From NCBI RefSeq assembly GCF_025567405.1, contig NZ_JAOQKJ010000005.1, forward strand, positions 1 to 64,000: 64,000 nucleotides of DNA. Reading direction: 5' to 3'. A program made the translations under genes and the position numbers. Of the stretch, positions 59,772 through 64,000 are shown one piece after another. The notes under the pieces were generated by a model. The model saw only the letters and a list, made by a program, of their open reading frames with translations, was not told the DNA's origin and ran no database searches. This stretch comes from Suilimivivens aceti. Lineage in GTDB: Bacteria; Bacillota; Clostridia; Lachnospirales; Lachnospiraceae. Every line of letters begins with the position of its first letter. Position 1 is the stretch's first letter.

Positions 59772-60962
59772 ATGAAGAATTATAAAAAGACAAAATTAGC
59801 GTGTTATTTAGGATTTATCACACAGGCAGTTGCTGCAAATTTTGCACCTTTACTATTTCTGAAATTTCATACAGATTACAACATTTCACTTGGAAACATT
59901 GCCCTGATATCAACCTTCTTTTTCTTTACCCAGCTTTTGGTAGATTTATTCTGTGCCAGGTACGTAGACAGAATTGGATACAGAGTATGTATTGTTGCTT
60001 CTGAAGTATGTTCGGCTGCAGGACTCATTGGTCTGGCATTTTTACCGGAAATACTCCCTTCTCCATTTATCGGTATTATTATAAGCGTAATCTTATATGC
60101 AATCGGAAGCGGCCTGATCGAGGTTTTAGGAAGTCCCATTGTGGAGGCATGTCCATTTGAGAACAAGGAGGCTACTATGAGTCTTCTACATTCCTTTTAC
60201 TGCTGGGGAGCAGTTGGAACCATACTTGTTTCGACAGTTTTCTTTCTGCTGTTTGGAATTGACAGTTGGAAATGGCTTGCTGTTATTTTTGCGCTGATCC
60301 CTGCTGTTAATATTTACAATTTTGCAACCTGCCCGATTGAATCCTTAGTTGAGGAAGGGCAGGGAATGGGCATCAGGAATTTATTTTCAAAACCCATGTT
60401 CCTGATTGCCATTGTGATGATGGTCTGCTCCGGAGCATCCGAGCTTGCCATGGCACAATGGGCATCTGCATACGCAGAATCAGCACTCGGCCTCTCAAAG
60501 ACCGTTGGAGATCTTGCCGGGCCTTGTATGTTTGCTGTGACAATGGGAATTTCGCGAGTGCTGTTTGGAAAAGCCTGTGACAAAATGAACCTGGACAGAT
60601 TTATGATTGGTTCCGGTATCTTATGCTTTATCTGTTATGTATTAGCATCTTTTTCAGAAAATCCGATGATCGGACTTGCAGGATGTATTGTATGTGGGTT
60701 TTCTGTCGGAATCATGTGGCCGGGAACAATCAGCATCTCTTCAAAGGCATTTCCAACAGGTGGAACTGCAATGTTTGCACTTTTAGCAATGGCAGGTGAT
60801 CTTGGCGGAAGCATAGGTCCTGCCATTGTAGGAAAGGTTGCAGACATATTTGGAGGCAGTATTCATGTGGGCATGCGCGTTGGGCTCCTGTTCCCAGTCA
60901 TATTATGTATTATGTTAATTTTATTCAATATTCTGAATCACAACGCGGATAAGCAGAAATAA
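59772..60962 (+). CDS. MFS transporter (FucP/sugar-type)
   Basis: The 396-residue protein has twelve membrane segments. The loop between helices 2 and 3 has DLFCARYVDRIGYRVC, and the second half has GISRVLFGKACDKMN, as in major facilitator proteins. The phrase LGSPIVEACPFENKEATMSLLHSFYCWG resembles fucose/sugar permease-like members. GAGGAG precedes the ATG. It is divergent from an AraC regulator, so an inducible sugar or organic compound is likely. Confidence 0.9.
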   Translation: MKNYKKTKLACYLGFITQAVAANFAPLLFLKFHTDYNISLGNIALISTFFFFTQLLVDLFCARYVDRIGYRVCIVASEVCSAAGLIGLAFLPEILPSPFIGIIISVILYAIGSGLIEVLGSPIVEACPFENKEATMSLLHSFYCWGAVGTILVSTVFFLLFGIDSWKWLAVIFALIPAVNIYNFATCPIESLVEEGQGMGIRNLFSKPMFLIAIVMMVCSGASELAMAQWASAYAESALGLSKTVGDLAGPCMFAVTMGISRVLFGKACDKMNLDRFMIGSGILCFICYVLASFSENPMIGLAGCIVCGFSVGIMWPGTISISSKAFPTGGTAMFALLAMAGDLGGSIGPAIVGKVADIFGGSIHVGMRVGLLFPVILCIMLILFNILNHNADKQK

Positions 60963-60987
60963 ATGCCCACTTTTTAATTTTTGCACG

Positions 60988-61171
60988 TATCAGAAACGCT
61001 TTGAGAAATACGATCTGATCATAGCCGATGAGCTTGCTTTCCCTAAGGGCATCCCAGAAATCAACCATTATTACTTCGAACCTTACATTCGAGAGATTGG
61101 ACGAGATTTTTGGAGATGCCGCCATTACAAGTGCAATCGTTGATAGGCTTACATATAAATCTTATGGTTGA
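60988..61171 (+). pseudogene. istB: remnant of IS21-family istB ATPase
   Basis: The plus strand encodes YQKRFEKYDLIIADELAF, the Walker B region of IstB helper ATPases. After a frame change it reads TIITSNLTFERLDEIFGD, then AAITSAIVDRLTYKSYG and a stop, the IstB C-terminus. About 20 residues between the two blocks are missing. The rest of istB and all of istA are absent. It shows that an IS21 element once sat here. Confidence 0.85.
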
Positions 61172-61179
61172 CCAAATCC

Positions 61180-61773
61180 TCAGATGCAAAATACACTATA
61201 TAACGGCACTGACTTTATCCCCTTTATCATTCCATAGTTCCTGGTGGAAATCCTGATTGCATACGCAGGTTCGTATTTTTCCATATAAACCATCATACTT
61301 TTGGCCTTCACATGGCTTCCAGCTTTGCACTCTACAGGAATAACATGACTGTCTTTCTGGATCAGAAAATCTACTTCTGCAGTATTATCTGATTCCCAAT
61401 AATGAAGATCATAACCATTGGTTTTCAATGCAATTGCAACATAATTTTCTGTCAATATACCACGAAAATGTTCTGTTTCCTTACTTTTCCACCGGAAATG
61501 AATATTTTTCACGGTTTACTGCCACTCGGGGCAAGCTGCCAGCTGCCATTACATGATATTCCGGTGCTTCTTCTGAAAAATATTTCAGAGAAGTCAAAGC
61601 TCTTTCACACATCTGTATCTCATCAAAAATAATAAGTGTATTTTCCGGTACGATCTTTACCTGATAATATTTTTCCAAAACAGATATGATATGATCTGCA
61701 TGAATATCTGCTTTAAAATATTTACCGATTTTTTCATCAGTTTCAAAATTTACGTAAACCGTATTTTTATACT
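61180..61773 (-). pseudogene. decayed AAA/DUF4143 ATPase gene
   Basis: The minus strand reads YKNTVYVNFETDEKIG, TLIIFDEIQMCERALTSLKYF and HVMAAGSLPRVAVNREKYSF, the Walker B half of an AAA_14-type ATPase, then hits a stop. In another frame it resumes with HFRGILTENYVAIALKTNGY and VDFLIQKDSHVIPVECKAGS, the C-terminal DUF4143 nuclease-like domain. The P-loop at the front and about 200 residues in the middle are gone. Intact relatives have some 400 residues. Confidence 0.85.
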
Positions 61774-61871
61774 AATCGATCATTTATGTCCAAATCCACT
61801 ATTAACCTTCCAAGTTTGTAGCTGTTGGAAGTGATGCCATATTGGACTATCTCCTGATTTTCGGTATCGGA
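61767..61871 (-). other. short open stretch without a start, origin unknown
   Basis: A 34-codon frame without a start (containing IVQYGITSNSYKLGRLIV and a stop) fills the gap between the ATPase remnant and the lipoprotein. It may be another decayed gene. I do not recognise it. Confidence 0.3.
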
Positions 61872-61889
61872 TCACCCCCGGAACCTGGT

Positions 61890-62468
61890 CTACGAGGACT
61901 GTTCCTCATAAAATGCGTCCTTCGCCTCAACCGTCAGGTCATCCAGTTCCGAGAAAACCTCATTGAAATTTTTAGGGAAGTTGTTTTCACCGAACGCTTC
62001 TATCCTGCTTCCATCCACAAATTCCGCCTGAAATCTCATGCTATAGCCATCTAGTGCATTGGGATCCTCTCCGCGAAAACCTGCCCAGGACGCAACGTTA
62101 TAATTCTCCAGAATCGTACGTGCTTTATCAAGGGTCTCTGCAGCCACCGGATAATCAAAAAACTCCTCTTCTTCTCCATCCCATGGCTCCACCCGTACGA
62201 GCGCTCCTTCCTCCTGCCGGATCAAGCTTATGCTCCAGATCGGTTCCACCATCGTTCCATGCACATAATATGTCAGTTCCTGAATATCCGGAAGCGGTGT
62301 GCTCTGACTGTTTTCCTGATTCTCCGTGCTCTCTGTGTCTGCTCCCACCATCGCGTCTTCCGGCATTTTATCCGGCTTATTTCCAGTCCACTTTCCGCAG
62401 CCTGTGATCAACGCCGTCCACATAGTAAATGCCATAAGCAATATCCAGCCTTTCTTTCCCTTTTTCAT
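61890..62468 (-). CDS. hypothetical lipoprotein
   Basis: The 192-residue protein has a signal peptide and lipobox ALITGC (cysteine near residue 24), an acidic linker, and a mature domain with LTYYVHGTMVEPIWSISL and NYNVASWAGFRGEDPNALDG. I do not recognise the family. It overlaps the end of the TMEM43-like gene by four bases and is last in a three-gene run of membrane-associated proteins. Confidence 0.7.
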   Translation of the reverse strand: MKKGKKGWILLMAFTMWTALITGCGKWTGNKPDKMPEDAMVGADTESTENQENSQSTPLPDIQELTYYVHGTMVEPIWSISLIRQEEGALVRVEPWDGEEEEFFDYPVAAETLDKARTILENYNVASWAGFRGEDPNALDGYSMRFQAEFVDGSRIEAFGENNFPKNFNEVFSELDDLTVEAKDAFYEEQSS

Positions 62469-63295
62469 AAGCCACTTCCATCTTCTTTTTGGTCACGCTT
62501 CTTCATGAGCATCCGAATGCCTGTCAAAAGCAGTAAAATTGTTACTACGACTCTGAAAATACTTATTCCACCGGAAGACATTCCACTTTTTTTAAGCGCG
62601 GTTTTTTTATCCAGTTCTCCGCTTAACATATTGGGTGTCGCCCCTTTTACATGTGTCAGAGTTCCCTGCTCCTGAAGGCCGATTACTGTCACCATATCCC
62701 CATCACTCTGATGAGGAACGGAATACTGATAACGCCGATCGCCTTCCTCGAAGACTCCTCTGCCCATCCGCTGAGTTCCGATAAATTTTTCACCACGGTA
62801 TTTCCGGTCTGTGAGAATGGTGAGCCCTGCCTCTTCCAGCATCTCCTCATCAAATTCGTATTCTCTTCCCAGCATAAGATTCTCGAGAAACTCGTCCGAC
62901 AGATGATAAATTCCCACATCTGCTTTGCCCAGGAATATTCCAAGACCTCCCAGATCGGAATCCCATTCCATATTTTCCTCTGTCATAGGACCGTTCCATT
63001 CTTTCAGCTTCATTTTTTTTGCGCTTCGCATGGCACGTGGGGCATAGATTGTGAGTCCCAGTTCATCATCATAAGCCGGTTCCAGAACCTTCAGTTTTCC
63101 ACAGACAATCACGATCTTTCCATCATTTGCCGGATCATAGCTGCCCTGTCCTACATATACCACATCATCCACTTTGTCCTGAACAGCCGCACGCTTTGCA
63201 GCACACGATTTCACTGTAGAGACCGCACAAAGTAAGCCGAGCAATATCACGATAACGGCACTTGTTTTTTTTCCTGGTTTCTGGGTTTTCTTCAT
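62465..63295 (-). CDS. TMEM43-like membrane protein
   Basis: The protein has an N-terminal membrane helix (about residues 15-33), an extracytoplasmic region of about 200 residues and a C-terminal helix. The region YDPANDGKIVIVCGKLKVLEPAYDDELGLTIYAPRAMRSAKKMKLKEW follows the pattern of TMEM43/DUF1625 proteins, whose bacterial role is unknown. I start at the ATG at 63295 after GGGGTGGGAAG; a longer reading from 63322 is less likely. Confidence 0.65.
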   Translation of the reverse strand: MKKTQKPGKKTSAVIVILLGLLCAVSTVKSCAAKRAAVQDKVDDVVYVGQGSYDPANDGKIVIVCGKLKVLEPAYDDELGLTIYAPRAMRSAKKMKLKEWNGPMTEENMEWDSDLGGLGIFLGKADVGIYHLSDEFLENLMLGREYEFDEEMLEEAGLTILTDRKYRGEKFIGTQRMGRGVFEEGDRRYQYSVPHQSDGDMVTVIGLQEQGTLTHVKGATPNMLSGELDKKTALKKSGMSSGGISIFRVVVTILLLLTGIRMLMKKRDQKEDGSGL

Positions 63296-63345
63296 CTTCC
63301 CACCCCTTTCTTTCCAGATCATACATCACTGCTCTTCTGATCGCT

Positions 63346-63966
63346 TTATGGCCAGGGATTCATGATCATATAAACAGTGATGGCATACAATGGTAATACA
63401 ATGAATAACGGCAACGCCCAGTTTCCCATCGTCTCCCTGACATTCTTCCAACGCATATGTAAAGTTTTCCTGTTCTTTTTCTTTAGGTGGATACGTTTTC
63501 GATTTCCATTTTCCAGAAGCTGAAAGATCACAGGTGAATCATAAACCTCAATTCGTCCAAACACCACGAATCCTGCCATAGAAATCGGAAGTGCCAGACA
63601 CAGCCAGATGATATTGTAACTATAATCCAGCTGCTGGAACAGAGTCCAGTCACCGGAACCCATACACTTAAATGCAGTGAGGATCCATGCCAGAATACAA
63701 GTAGAAGCATTTACCAACAGGAGGATCATCGCAATCTTTACGATACGCCCCGGAGAGTAGAATCCCAGCTGTACTGGGAGCTCCTGTCCGTCAATCGTTT
63801 CAAAGAACACCGGTTTTATGGAGTCTTCTGGTTTCTTCTTTTCTTCTTCGCTGATACTCTTAAGAATCTTTTTTCGAACTCTGGCCTCTCTTCCCTTACT
63901 AAACACCGTAAACAGAATCAATGCCGCTACCAGTCCGACCATGCCAACCAGTTCTTTCGGATCCAT
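63346..63966 (-). CDS. hypothetical membrane protein
   Basis: The 206-residue protein has membrane segments at about 5-22, 80-100, 120-145 and 185-203, a charged segment after the first (REARVRKKILKSISEEEKKK) and a basic stretch NRKRIHLKKKNRKTLHMRWK. I recognise no family. It is the first visible gene of the three-gene run; the upstream region is cut by the window edge. Confidence 0.65.
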   Translation of the reverse strand: MDPKELVGMVGLVAALILFTVFSKGREARVRKKILKSISEEEKKKPEDSIKPVFFETIDGQELPVQLGFYSPGRIVKIAMILLLVNASTCILAWILTAFKCMGSGDWTLFQQLDYSYNIIWLCLALPISMAGFVVFGRIEVYDSPVIFQLLENGNRKRIHLKKKNRKTLHMRWKNVRETMGNWALPLFIVLPLYAITVYMIMNPWP

Positions 63967-64000
63967 AGGTACTCCGCCATAATTCCGAAATGCAAAAAAG

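Noticed and set aside
60925..61125. A minus-strand frame across the istB remnant
   Set aside because: The plus strand explains the same bases with clear IstB sequence.

Overview
The window looks like chromosome from a gut-type Lachnospiraceae (Firmicutes, Clostridia). The basis is moderate GC content, strong AGGAGG ribosome binding sites, a BofA sporulation gene, a Tad pilus locus of the secretin-less Gram-positive kind, a hydrogenase maturase (HydE), YesM/YesN-like two-component systems beside ABC importers, and many glycan-active genes. The genus cannot be fixed from the sequence alone. There is no CRISPR array, no prophage and no intact insertion sequence.

Layout. Positions 1-800: the 5' tip of a 16S rRNA gene (minus strand) behind two consensus promoters, with tRNA-Ser(GCT) upstream under its own promoter. 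850-10200 (all minus): HIT protein, two-subunit class I fumarase, a sensor kinase and response regulator, an FbpABC-like importer (binding protein, fused permease, ATPase) and an MgtC-like membrane protein. The fumarase, kinase and regulator are packed tightly enough to be one transcript. 10250-11260: a flavodoxin-fold/SCP2-like protein. 11340-20225 (minus): a full Tad pilus operon (TadZ, TadA, TadB, TadC, Flp pilin, TadG-like, two TadE-like proteins, prepilin peptidase). It ends in a DUF6382/FHA protein split by one in-frame stop codon.

20558-35717: a Gram-positive polysaccharide-utilisation region. A sugar ABC importer, a GH172 enzyme and a Gfo/Idh/MocA dehydrogenase are divergent from a two-component system. 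Beyond them lie a GH127 beta-L-arabinofuranosidase, an AraC regulator, the decayed tail of a second sugar permease, a ROK repressor flanked by two near-identical operator-like sequences, and a GH125 alpha-mannosidase. 35725-46000: BofA and DUF2508 (divergent); then a minus-strand block with FliS, flagellin and a 1036-residue DUF6240-like protein but no other flagellar genes; then the glycogen branching enzyme and a 915-residue TPR/acidic-repeat/ATPase-like protein.

46000-52700: tRNA-Lys(CTT) and the divergent tatD-rsmA-hydE operon share an almost symmetrical promoter. An AraC regulator, a GH113-like enzyme and an ABC exporter follow. 52700-58800: an ArsP-like permease, a zinc-ribbon membrane protein, an M20 amidohydrolase, an NCS2 purine permease, a second TatD, an alpha/beta-hydrolase-like protein and an SseB-like protein. 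58800-60960: an AraC regulator and a divergent MFS transporter. 60960-61890 is a graveyard with the tail of an IS21 istB gene and a gutted AAA/DUF4143 gene. The window closes with a lipoprotein, a TMEM43-like protein and a membrane protein on the minus strand.

The main themes are surface structures (Tad pilus, flagellin), uptake and breakdown of arabinose- and mannose-containing glycans under layered control, and recent gene decay. No CDS was verified by database search. Family names rest on motifs and recall.
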